Shown in pieces: positions 1 to 7,546 of a stretch of DNA of 44,276 nucleotides. The DNA lies in contig JBFHDX010000020.1 of the NCBI GenBank assembly GCA_041584475.1, positions 1-44,276 of the forward strand, read 5' to 3'. Below the pieces are notes generated by a model, which was given only the letters and a program-made list of their open reading frames with translations, was not told the origin of the DNA and made no database searches. This stretch comes from JBFHDX01 sp041584475. GTDB taxonomy: Bacteria > Pseudomonadota > Alphaproteobacteria > UBA8366 > JADFVY01. The stretch's first letter is position 1. Each line of letters begins with the position of its first letter. The translations under genes were made by a program, and so were the position numbers.

Positions 1-534
1 CATGCCGTAGGTCTCCGCCCAGGCACGCACCAGGTGGTCGGAAGACGCCTTGCTTGCGGAATAGGGCGAGTTGGGCCTGTACGGGGTGTCCTCGGTGAAC
101 AGGCCGGTATCGCCCAGCGTGCCATAGACCTCGTCGGTCGACACGTGATGGAACCGAAAGCCGTCGCGCTCCCGGCCGCGCAGCGTGTCACGGTAGGCGC
201 GCGCCGCCTCGAGCAAGGTGTAAGTGCCGACGATGTTCGTCTCGATGAACGCGGCCGGTCCGTCGATCGACCGGTCGACATGGGACTCGGCGGCCAGATG
301 CATCACCGCATGCGGGCGGTGCTGCGCGAAGATCCGGCCGATGGCGTCGGCATCGCAGATATCGGCTTTCTCGAAAACGTGTCGCGGATCGTCGCGGGCG
401 CCGGCGAGCGATTCCAGGTTCCCCGCATAGGTCAGCTTGTCGACATTGACGACCGCTTCCTCGGTCTCGCGGATCAGGCGGCGGACAACCGCTGAACCGA
501 TGAAGCCTGCGCCGCCGGTTACGAGAATCGTCAC
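1..534 (-). CDS. rfbB: dTDP-glucose 4,6-dehydratase, C-terminus beyond window edge
   Basis: This extended short-chain dehydrogenase converts dTDP-glucose to dTDP-4-keto-6-deoxyglucose, the branch point for dTDP-rhamnose and dTDP-amino sugars. Only the first 178 residues are present. The N-terminus carries the NAD-binding motif TGGAGFIGS. AAESHVDRSI and STDEVYG (catalytic Thr-Asp-Glu) follow, and YSASKASSDH supplies the catalytic Tyr-x3-Lys. The start is a GTG at 534-532, because the nearby ATG at 539 runs straight into a stop. It is divergent from the sugar aminotransferase gene, which could use its product. Family assignment is very secure; the downstream rest of the dTDP-sugar pathway is not visible here. 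Confidence 0.95.
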   Translation of the reverse strand, partial: MTILVTGGAGFIGSAVVRRLIRETEEAVVNVDKLTYAGNLESLAGARDDPRHVFEKADICDADAIGRIFAQHRPHAVMHLAAESHVDRSIDGPAAFIETNIVGTYTLLEAARAYRDTLRGRERDGFRFHHVSTDEVYGTLGDTGLFTEDTPYRPNSPYSASKASSDHLVRAWAETYGM

Positions 535-578
535 GTCATTACCGTCCTGGTGAGTCGGCGCTACTGTTAACGGAATTC

Positions 579-606
579 GCGCGATGCGATCAAGCAAACA
601 TCGCGC
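579..606. repeat. 8-bp inverted repeat between divergent sugar genes
   Basis: GCGCGATG at 579-586 is perfectly complementary to CATCGCGC at 599-606, with a 12-nt spacer. It lies 45 bp upstream of the rfbB start in the region shared with the divergent aminotransferase gene. It could be an operator or a leader hairpin of rfbB. Nothing else in the 230-bp gap (535-764) is convincing; a GATAAT on the minus strand near 620 is a possible -10 but has no good -35. Confidence 0.35.
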
Positions 607-764
607 ACCTGCTCGTCATTATCCCGCATAGCCTTAACGCATCGCTAACGGTGTCGACGTTATCAGTAGGAACTCGGTCGAATTTGCCAGGGAACTCGTT
701 TTTTGGCGCAGGAACACCACGCATTGTCTCAAATTCACCCTGGCCTCGCGGGTGGCACGGTCGC

Positions 765-1946
765 ATGACCAGACACATGCCCAGCCGACCGATGCGGGAG
801 GACTTCCTCGTGTTCGGCGCCCCGCAGATCGACGAGGACGAGATCGAAGAGGTCACCCGGACCATGCGCTCGGGCTGGCTCGGCACCGGGCCGCGAGTGG
901 CCCGTTTCGAGTCCGATTTCGCCGCATACAAGGGTGTGCGCCACGCGGTCGCCGTCAACTCATGCACCGCGGCGCTGCACCTCAGCATCCTTGCGGCCGG
1001 TATCGAGCCCGGTGACGAAGTGATCACCACGCCCCTTACGTTCTGCGCCACCGTGAACGCGATCATCCATGCGGGCGGCATACCGGTGCTGGCCGACGTC
1101 GATCCCGCAACCATGAACGTCGATCCCGACCGTATCCGCGCCGCCATCACGCCGCGCACGCGCGCCATCGTGGCGGTCCATTTCGCCGGCCGGCCGTGTG
1201 AGATGGATGCGATCTGCGAACTTGCCTCGGCGCACGATCTGCGCCTCATCGAGGACTGCGCGCATGCGGTGGAGAGCGAAGTCGGCGGGCGCAAGGCGGG
1301 AACGTTCGGCGATTTCGGGTGCTTCAGTTTCTACGTCACCAAGAACGTCATGACCGGCGAAGGCGGTATGGTCGTGGCGCGCGACGAGGAAGACGCGTCG
1401 CGCATCAAGGTTCTGGCGCTCCACGGCATGAGCAAGGACGCGTGGAAGCGCTTCGGCGACGAGGGCTACAGGCACTATTACGTCACCGAGTGCGGTTTCA
1501 AATACAACATGATGGACCTGCAGGCGGCGATCGGGATACATCAGTTGCGGCGCGTCGAGCGCAACTGGAAACGGCGCCGCGCGATCTGGCGACGCTACGA
1601 CGAGGCGCTCGCCGACCTGCCGCTGCGTCTGCCCCCGCCGCCGGCACCGAACACGCGTCACGGACATCACCTGTACACGATCCTCGTCGACGAAAAGGCC
1701 GCCGGGATGGATCGCGACGCCTTTCTCGACGCGATGACCGCCCGAAACATCGGCGTCGGCGTGCATTACTTCAGCATTCCCGAACATCCGTTCTACCGGG
1801 ACCGCTTCGGCTGGCGCCCCGAGGACTTCCCCTGCGCCATGCGCATCGGCCGCCAGACCGTGAGCCTGCCGCTGTCCCCTGCGCTGAGCGACGGCGACGT
1901 CGAGGACGTGATCGCGGCGGTCCATTTCGTGCTGGGACGATGCTGA
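765..1946 (+). CDS. DegT/DnrJ/EryC1/StrS family sugar aminotransferase
   Basis: This is a PLP-dependent aminotransferase of the nucleotide-sugar type (ArnB, WecE, DesV, PseC relatives), which transfers an amino group from glutamate to a keto sugar. In the 393-residue product the cofactor lysine is K193 (SFYVTKN), the PLP-contacting aspartate is D164 (IEDCAH), and GWLGTGP near residue 38 is typical of the family N-terminus. The open frame extends back to 651, but that extension is low-complexity and unlike the family. ATGs at 765 and 792 are both possible, and 765 has a weak GGGTGG upstream. The stop overlaps the next start (ATGCTGA), so it is translationally coupled to the acyltransferase. 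The substrate is inferred, not shown; divergent rfbB makes a dTDP-4-keto-6-deoxy sugar plausible. Confidence 0.9.
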   Translation: MTRHMPSRPMREDFLVFGAPQIDEDEIEEVTRTMRSGWLGTGPRVARFESDFAAYKGVRHAVAVNSCTAALHLSILAAGIEPGDEVITTPLTFCATVNAIIHAGGIPVLADVDPATMNVDPDRIRAAITPRTRAIVAVHFAGRPCEMDAICELASAHDLRLIEDCAHAVESEVGGRKAGTFGDFGCFSFYVTKNVMTGEGGMVVARDEEDASRIKVLALHGMSKDAWKRFGDEGYRHYYVTECGFKYNMMDLQAAIGIHQLRRVERNWKRRRAIWRRYDEALADLPLRLPPPPAPNTRHGHHLYTILVDEKAAGMDRDAFLDAMTARNIGVGVHYFSIPEHPFYRDRFGWRPEDFPCAMRIGRQTVSLPLSPALSDGDVEDVIAAVHFVLGRC

Positions 1947-2542
1947 CCCACATCAGGAAGGTCCTCCCGCTGCGGACCAGGCGAGCGAGTCCGGACGAGC
2001 GCCGCGCCGCGAAAGCCCCGTCGATGATCTGGGGATATACCGACGCGACCGGGTCGTTCCGCGAGCGAACGCGGATCAGCGACACCGCGCTGCTGTACCA
2101 TCCGGAGAAGATCGTGATCGGGGACAACGTCTTCGTCGGCCATTACAACATTCTCGATGGCGTCGGCGGCATTACGATCGGCGAGGGCTGCCAGTTCGCG
2201 GCCTATGTCGGGGTTTTCACGCACAGTTCGCACATCGCTATCCGGCTCTACGGCGACCATTACCAGGAGGTCCCCGAAGACGAGAAGAAGGGGTACCGCC
2301 TCGCCCCGGTCAGGCTCGGCCGTTACGTCTATGTCGGCGCGGGTGCGCGGGTCTTCTCGGGCGTCAGCATCGGCGACGGGGCCGTGCTCTACGCGGGCGC
2401 CTATGTTTCGGCCGATGTCGAGCCCTTCCAGATCGTGGCCGGCAATCCGGCGCGGCCGATCGGCGACGCGCGCGACCTCGACAGGCCATATCTCGACGAC
2501 CCCCAGATCCTGGAATGGTACGAGGAATGGCAGCGGAAATGA
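1940..2542 (+). CDS. left-handed beta-helix (hexapeptide) acyltransferase
   Basis: This 200-residue protein has hexapeptide repeats from about residue 50 to 165 (for example IVIGDNVFVG, ITIGEGC, VRLGRYVYVGAGARV, VSIGDGAVLYAGAYV) and the closing VAGNPARPIG that is characteristic of the maltose/galactoside/colanic-acid O-acetyltransferase group. It probably transfers an acetyl group to a sugar or to the amino group made by the preceding aminotransferase. The ATG overlaps the upstream stop by 7 nt, which fixes the start. The C-terminus (DDPQILEWYEEWQRK) is a short helix outside the beta-helix. The acyl acceptor cannot be read from sequence. Confidence 0.85.
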   Translation: MLTHIRKVLPLRTRRASPDERRAAKAPSMIWGYTDATGSFRERTRISDTALLYHPEKIVIGDNVFVGHYNILDGVGGITIGEGCQFAAYVGVFTHSSHIAIRLYGDHYQEVPEDEKKGYRLAPVRLGRYVYVGAGARVFSGVSIGDGAVLYAGAYVSADVEPFQIVAGNPARPIGDARDLDRPYLDDPQILEWYEEWQRK

Positions 2543-2783
2543 GCCATCACCGGGTCGGCCTCCGCCGCCGATGGGAGCACTGCGCGGCACCACATGCATC
2601 GGGACCGTCGCGCGACAAGAAGTGCGGCGAGAGAGGTCGTCGACGATAGAGAGGTCGCGATGCGGTTCCTTCACGCCGGCCACGGAAATGCCGGATCGGA
2701 TGTGAACGCAGCGGTATGACGAGCGGGTTCCGGACCGGCGGGAGGTTCGCAACGGCATCCGCGTCCCGAGAGGAGAGTGGTCT

Positions 2784-3593
2784 GTGACAGCGATGGCCGA
2801 AAAACTGGCGAGAAAGGTGCTGCGCTCCTTCGGCTACGACATCGGCAAGGTCGGGACCGCGCGCGCGGCCTACGATTTCGAGGATGAGGCGCGCGAGAAG
2901 ATCTCGCTCGTCCTCGACCACACGATGCTCTCATATGAGTGCCTGGTGACGCTTTACCAGCAGGCGCGGCACTGCGAGACGACCGGCCTCCCCGGGAGCT
3001 ACGTGGAGTGCGGCGTGTGGAAGGGCGGGGCGGTGGCACTGATGGCGCTCGCCAATCTGGCCCATGGCGCCGGGCGCCGGCATCTTCATCTTTTCGATGC
3101 GTTTGACGACATCTGCGAGCCGGATCCCGCGATTGACGGCGAGCGGGCCATCTCGGAAGCGGAGCAGTGGGCCGACGTGCGACGGGAGGAACTCTCGGGC
3201 AAGCTTGCGCCGCTCAGCGGAATATACGCGCATCGCGGCGGGCCGGGATCAATCGACGAGGTTCACGCCCTGCTGTGCGGCACGGTCGGATACGACGACG
3301 AATTCGTGCACTACCACAAGGGCTGGTTCCAGGAGACCCTGCCGGCACTTGATAAAGTGCCGGATATCAGCGAGATCGCGATACTTCGCCTCGACGCCGA
3401 CTGGTATGCCTCGACCAAGATCTGCCTCGAGCGTCTGTACGAGCGGGTGGTTCCCGGCGGAATCGTCATCATCGACGACTACGGTGCTTACGACGGGTGC
3501 CGGAAAGCCGTCGACGAGTTCAGGGAAGCCCGCGCAATCAAGGCATTGTTGAATCACGTCAATGCCGATTGCCGCTACTGGATAAAGCCGTGA
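2784..3593 (+). CDS. TylF/MycF-family sugar O-methyltransferase
   Basis: This is an SAM- and Mg-dependent O-methyltransferase of the macrocin O-methyltransferase (TylF) family, 269 residues. Visible family blocks are PGSYVECGVWKGG (SAM site), HLFDAFDDICEPDP, LRLDADWYASTKICLE (metal-binding aspartates) and GGIVIIDDYGAYDGCRKAVDEF. The start is the GTG at 2784, preceded by a strong GAGGAGAG about 8 nt upstream. Such enzymes methylate hydroxyls of deoxy or amino sugars in antibiotics and O-antigens, fitting this locus. The 241 bp before it (2543-2783) hold no gene; the only pattern is GAGAGGTCG repeated twice near 2631-2656. Confidence 0.88.
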   Translation: MTAMAEKLARKVLRSFGYDIGKVGTARAAYDFEDEAREKISLVLDHTMLSYECLVTLYQQARHCETTGLPGSYVECGVWKGGAVALMALANLAHGAGRRHLHLFDAFDDICEPDPAIDGERAISEAEQWADVRREELSGKLAPLSGIYAHRGGPGSIDEVHALLCGTVGYDDEFVHYHKGWFQETLPALDKVPDISEIAILRLDADWYASTKICLERLYERVVPGGIVIIDDYGAYDGCRKAVDEFREARAIKALLNHVNADCRYWIKP

Positions 3594-3685
3594 CGAGCGC
3601 CGTGGCATGCCCTGCCCTACCGACCGTTCGCTGATGCCGCCACGCGGGAAATGTCGGCGAGCTGCCGGCGCACGCGTTGCGGGAG

Positions 3686-3752
3686 CCGATGGCGCGCGGC
3701 GTCGCTACGGGCGGCTGTCGCCGCCCGCCACCCGACGCCAGGGTGCCATCGG
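3686..3752 (+). promoter_or_regulatory. Nested three-stem hairpin abutting the flippase start codon
   Basis: Three perfect stems nest in this 67-nt stretch. CCGATGGC (3686-3693) pairs with GCCATCGG (3745-3752). GGCGTC (3698-3703) pairs with GACGCC (3734-3739). GGGCGGC (3709-3715) pairs with GCCGCCC (3720-3726) around a TGTC loop. That is 21 paired bases separated by two small internal loops. The base of the structure ends on the base before the ATG at 3753, so in mRNA it would cover the ribosome-binding region. No T-run follows, so it is not a textbook terminator. Translational control of the flippase is an inference. Confidence 0.6.
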
Positions 3753-5204
3753 ATGAAATCGATCGGACCGGTCGCTGCCACCGGTGTCGCCTGGACGGGC
3801 GGCGCGACCCTGCTGACGACGGCGCTCTATTTCGTCCAGTTGACCGTGCTTGCGCGCCTGCTCGCACCGGCGGATTTCGGCCTCATGGCGATGGTCATGG
3901 TGGTTCTCGGCCTGCTGAGCGCATTCGTCGACATGGGCATCAGCAACGCGATCATCCATCGCCAGGACACGGGTAGGGAACAGCTATCGTCGCTGTATTG
4001 GCTCAACATATTCGCCGGCGTCGCGATCTACTGCGCCGTGATCCTCGTCGCTCCGCTGGCGGCCGCGCTGTTCGGCGAGGCGAGGCTGACGGAACTGATC
4101 ATGTGGGCCGGTTTGGTCACCCTCGTGATTCCGCTGGGTCAACAATTCCAGATCCTTTTGCAGAAGCAACTGCGATTCAAGGTGCTGGTCGGCATCGAAG
4201 TCTGCGGGGCGTTCGCCGGTTCCGCGAGCAGCATCGGATTGGCACTGTATGGGTTCGGCGTCTACGCGCTCGTCTGGGGCTACGTGTTCGGGGCCCTGAT
4301 CACGTCGCTGCTCGCGCTGACGATCGGCTGGAATCGATGGCGGCCCCGTCTGTATTTCCGCTGGTCCGAAATCCGAGGGTATTTGAGCTTCGGCCTGTTT
4401 CAGCTTGGCGAGCGAACGGCCAACTATATCGGCAGCCGGGTCGACCAGCTGCTGCTCGGCACGTTCCTTGGCGCGGAAGCCCTGGGCTACTACAGCCTGG
4501 CGCTCAACCTGGTCATGCTTCCGGTCCAGCGGCTCAACCCCGCCTTCACGCGGGTGGCATTTCCGATCTTCGCCAGGATCCAGACCGAAAACGAGCGACT
4601 CAGACATTCCTACATGCGGCTCGTCGAAGTGGTCGCAGCAAGCAATTTCCCGCTGTTCTTCATCATCGCCGCCGCCGCCCCCGTCTTCGTCGACGTGTTC
4701 TGGGGCGAGAAATGGGCCCCCTCGATCATCCTCATCCAGATCCTCGCATTCGTGGCGCTGCTGCGTTCCACCGGCAATCCGGTCGGATCGCTCCTGCTCG
4801 CGAAGGGTCGTGCGGATCTCGGTTTCTACTGGACGCTTCTGTTCCTGTTCACCCAGACGCCGGCGATCTACGTGGCTGCGCGCCAAGGCGATGCGGTGAC
4901 GGTGGCGCAGGCTTTGCTCGCACTGCAGCTGGTCTATTACTGGCTGAACTACGCGATCAACATCCGACCGTTGATCGGGCCGTGCCTCGGCGATTATGTC
5001 GCCAGCCTGGTTCCGGCAGCGCTGACGTCCGTCCTCGCCGCCATCGGCGTCCTTGCATTCGGCACGGTCCAGACCGACCAGCGCTGGCAGACGCTGGCAC
5101 TGCAGCTGGCCGGCGGAGCAGCGATCTATCTGTCGTTGAACTGGCTCTTCTACAGAAAGCGGATTGTCGAGCTGGTCGCGTCGATCCGCGCGCGTGATGC
5201 ATGA
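3753..5204 (+). CDS. wzx: Wzx-like polysaccharide flippase (MOP superfamily)
   Basis: This polytopic inner-membrane protein (483 residues, about 12-14 predicted helices) would flip undecaprenyl-linked repeat units to the periplasm. The N-terminal stretch with GVAWTGGATLLTTALYFVQL and ARLLAPADFGLMAMVMVV is the classic start of the RfbX/Wzx/lipopolysaccharide flippase family, and the middle has RVDQLLLGTFLGAEALGYYSLA. The ATG at 3753 is chosen because the upstream extension to 3651 is Arg-rich and encodes no membrane helix. The preceding 159-bp gap is dominated by a nested hairpin. The stop overlaps the next ATG by 4 nt. The flipped substrate is unknown. Confidence 0.88.
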   Translation: MKSIGPVAATGVAWTGGATLLTTALYFVQLTVLARLLAPADFGLMAMVMVVLGLLSAFVDMGISNAIIHRQDTGREQLSSLYWLNIFAGVAIYCAVILVAPLAAALFGEARLTELIMWAGLVTLVIPLGQQFQILLQKQLRFKVLVGIEVCGAFAGSASSIGLALYGFGVYALVWGYVFGALITSLLALTIGWNRWRPRLYFRWSEIRGYLSFGLFQLGERTANYIGSRVDQLLLGTFLGAEALGYYSLALNLVMLPVQRLNPAFTRVAFPIFARIQTENERLRHSYMRLVEVVAASNFPLFFIIAAAAPVFVDVFWGEKWAPSIILIQILAFVALLRSTGNPVGSLLLAKGRADLGFYWTLLFLFTQTPAIYVAARQGDAVTVAQALLALQLVYYWLNYAINIRPLIGPCLGDYVASLVPAALTSVLAAIGVLAFGTVQTDQRWQTLALQLAGGAAIYLSLNWLFYRKRIVELVASIRARDA

Positions 5205-6352
5205 TATCCGTCGTCCACAGCACCCCGGTGTGGCTGCCGCAGACGCATACCTGGCTGTACAACCAGGTGCGGTATCTGCCAGCGGACATCGCGGCTCATG
5301 TGGCGTGCGAATATGTCGAGAATCTCGATCAGTTCGGGCTTGCCAACATCCACGCCCTCGCATCCCGGCCGGCCTGGCAACGGTTCTGGGACAGAAGGCT
5401 GCGCAAGCTGGGCATCCGTCGCCACCTGTCGTTCACCGTCGATACCGCGCGCCGCTGCGGCGCGAAGATCCTCCATTCGCATTTCGGCCACGTCGGTTGG
5501 GCCGATATCGGCGCGGCGCGACATGCGAAGATACGGCATGTCGTCACGTTCTACGGGCTCGACGTGAACTACGTGCCGGGGCTCGATCCGCACTGGCCGG
5601 CCCGCTACCGGACCATGTTTGCGCAGGTCGATGCGGTCCTTTGCGAGGGTCCGCATATGGCGGCCGCGGTCGCGGCACTGGGCTGTCCTGCGGCGAAGAT
5701 CCACGTCCATCACCTGGGGATCGCGCTCGACGACGTGCCGTTCCGCCCATTCCCCTGGCGACCCGGCGACCGGCTGCGCGTGCTGATCGCCGCCTCGTTC
5801 CGGCAAAAGAAGGGTATCCCGTATGCGCTCGAGGCCTTGGCCCGGCTGCAGCGGCACGTGCCGCTGGAGGTCACCGTGATCGGTGACGCCGGCCAGGATC
5901 CGCGGGCGGCGGACGAAAAGCGCGAGATTCTGGCGTCTGTCGACCGTCTCGGGCTGGAACCCTCGACTACCCTGCTCGGCTATCAGCCGCACGCGCGATT
6001 GCTGGCGGAGGCGGAGCGCCATCACGTCTTCCTCGCACCGAGCATTACCGCCGATGACGGCGACACTGAAGGCGGCGCACCGGTATCGTTGATCGAGATG
6101 GCGGCATCGGGTCTGGTGGTCGTCAGCACGACGCATTGCGACATTCCCGGCATCGTCAAACACCGCGAAACCGGACTGCTGGCGCCCGAACGGGACGTGC
6201 AGGGCCTCGTCGACAACCTCGATTGGCTGATTGACCATATCGATTGTTGGGAGCCGATGCGAATTGCCGCGCGCAAACATGTGGAGCGGGAATTCAATGC
6301 GGCCCGCCAGGGCGAACGCCTCGCCGAACTCTACAGGAGCCTCGCGCCATGA
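5201..6352 (+). CDS. GT4-family glycosyltransferase
   Basis: This retaining GT-B glycosyltransferase (383 residues) belongs to the colanic-acid/EPS type. The N-terminal domain has HSHFGHVGWADIG and FYGLDVNYVPG. The C-terminal Rossmann domain starts near residue 190 with LRVLIAASFRQKKGIPYALEAL. The nucleotide-binding end reads APSITADDGDTEGGAPVSLIEMAASGLVVVST, containing the E-x7-E type motif of GT4 enzymes. The start overlaps the flippase stop (ATGA). The stop itself overlaps an in-line ATG of a 30-codon micro-ORF. Sugar donor and acceptor are not predictable from sequence. Confidence 0.9.
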   Translation: MISVVHSTPVWLPQTHTWLYNQVRYLPADIAAHVACEYVENLDQFGLANIHALASRPAWQRFWDRRLRKLGIRRHLSFTVDTARRCGAKILHSHFGHVGWADIGAARHAKIRHVVTFYGLDVNYVPGLDPHWPARYRTMFAQVDAVLCEGPHMAAAVAALGCPAAKIHVHHLGIALDDVPFRPFPWRPGDRLRVLIAASFRQKKGIPYALEALARLQRHVPLEVTVIGDAGQDPRAADEKREILASVDRLGLEPSTTLLGYQPHARLLAEAERHHVFLAPSITADDGDTEGGAPVSLIEMAASGLVVVSTTHCDIPGIVKHRETGLLAPERDVQGLVDNLDWLIDHIDCWEPMRIAARKHVEREFNAARQGERLAELYRSLAP

Positions 6353-6441
6353 GCGGGATGCAGGCCCCGGATTTCGCACGGCCGTCTCGCGCCATGGTCG
6401 CAGCCCTTGATCGCGACGGCCGGGGCTCACCCGTGGCATGA
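6349..6441 (+). CDS. 30-codon micro-ORF bridging two glycosyltransferases
   Basis: The ATG at 6349 overlaps the stop of the upstream glycosyltransferase (ATGA), and its own TGA at 6439-6441 overlaps the ATG of the next glycosyltransferase (again ATGA). The peptide begins MSGMQAPDFARPSRAMVAAL and resembles nothing I know. The perfect overlap at both ends suggests it is translated at least as a coupling relay that carries ribosomes across an 85-nt gap. It could equally be chance in GC-rich DNA, or the remnant of a longer N-terminus of the downstream enzyme. Confidence 0.35.
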   Translation: MSGMQAPDFARPSRAMVAALDRDGRGSPVA

Positions 6442-7376
6442 CGATGGGCCGCGCGCAAACACCGCTCGTCAGCGTAATCCTGCCGACGCACAATCGCGCG
6501 GCGCTTCTCGATCGGGCGATCGGGAGCGTCCTCGCGCAGACCTACCGGGACTTCGAAATCGTCGTCGTCGACGACGCCTCCACGGACGACACCCAGCAAG
6601 TCATCGAAGGTTTCGCCGATCCGCGGCTTAGCTACATCCGTCACGACCGCAATCGCGGGGCGCCGGCAGCCCGAAATACCGGCATCGCCGCCGCGCGCGG
6701 CGATCTCATCGCATTTCAGGACAGCGACGACGAGTGGCATCGCGAAAAGCTGTCGCGACAGGTCGATGCGATGCACGAGTGCGGCGACGAGACGACCGTC
6801 CTGTGCACGGGCCTTCTGCGACACAGCGGGTCATCCAACACCTACGTCCCCGAACCGTGGGTGTCCCGCCGCCAGGGAAACATTCTGCCTCAGCTCTTGC
6901 TGGGCAATTTCGTCGGCACGCCGACCCTCCTGATCCCTCGAAAGTGTCTCGACAAGGTCGGCGGTTTCGACGAGAACCTGCCCCGTTTCCAGGACTGGGA
7001 ACTGGTGCTGCGGTTGGCGGCCGCCTATCCGTTCCGGCTGCTCGACGAACCGCTCGTCTTCTCGCATGACACGCCGGGAAACATTTCCAGCGATACGGAG
7101 GCCGGATTCGCCGCGCGCCGTTACATCATCGAGAAGCACCACGCCAGCTTCGCCCGGTATCCGGGCGTGCTGGCCAGTCACCTGTACGCTCTGGGTGACG
7201 TCAAGTGCCGTGACGGGTCGATCGCCGAAGGGCGCGGGCTCCTGATCGAGGCCGCCAAGGCCCGGCCGCAGCGCGTCAAGCTCTGGCTTGCAATCCTCGC
7301 TTCGTACTTGGGGGTGAGAACCTATGCGGCTTTCTCGGCGACGCTGCAGCGACTCAGGGGTGAAGCGCGCGCCTGA
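6438..7376 (+). CDS. GT2-family glycosyltransferase
   Basis: This inverting GT-A glycosyltransferase has 312 residues. The N-terminus shows VSVILPTHNRAALLDRAIGS, then the nucleotide-binding VVVDDASTDDT, the metal-binding DSDDEWHREK (DxD-like) near residue 95, and an acceptor-site ED-like block FQDWELVLRLA near residue 190. The C-terminal 80 residues are helical and outside the core. The ATG at 6438 overlaps the micro-ORF stop; a second ATG at 6444 is also possible. It ends the plus-strand arm of the polysaccharide locus, followed by a large hairpin. Confidence 0.9.
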   Translation: MTMGRAQTPLVSVILPTHNRAALLDRAIGSVLAQTYRDFEIVVVDDASTDDTQQVIEGFADPRLSYIRHDRNRGAPAARNTGIAAARGDLIAFQDSDDEWHREKLSRQVDAMHECGDETTVLCTGLLRHSGSSNTYVPEPWVSRRQGNILPQLLLGNFVGTPTLLIPRKCLDKVGGFDENLPRFQDWELVLRLAAAYPFRLLDEPLVFSHDTPGNISSDTEAGFAARRYIIEKHHASFARYPGVLASHLYALGDVKCRDGSIAEGRGLLIEAAKARPQRVKLWLAILASYLGVRTYAAFSATLQRLRGEARA

Positions 7377-7455
7377 CCCGAGCCGTCGGCACGGCAAGGT
7401 CACCCGGCCAGAACGGTGACGCTTGACCAGCGCATTATCCGATTGGTTCGCTCGA

Positions 7456-7515
7456 GCCCGCTCCCCCACCCGTCTACCCACAGCGTACGATACCGTTGGG
7501 TGGCCGGGAGCGGGC
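7456..7515. terminator. Large hairpin between convergent polysaccharide operons
   Basis: GCCCGCTCCC (7456-7465) is perfectly complementary to GGGAGCGGGC (7506-7515). Directly inside, CCACCC (7466-7471) pairs with GGGTGG (7498-7503), giving 16 bp interrupted only by a 2-nt bulge. It lies in the 170-bp gap between two converging genes, where a bidirectional terminator or RNA-stabilising hairpin is expected. There is no T-run on either side, so intrinsic termination would be weak. Confidence 0.55.
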
Positions 7516-7546
7516 CGGTGCCGATCCCACGTGAGTGGATGATGTA

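Noticed and set aside
1319..2542. 407-codon version of the acyltransferase gene
   Set aside because: The upstream 207 codons are an Arg-rich shadow of the aminotransferase; the real start is the ATG at 1940 overlapping its stop.
3984..5363. 459-codon minus-strand open frame across the flippase
   Set aside because: Its polar, Gln/Arg/Asp-rich product is the antisense image of hydrophobic membrane helices.
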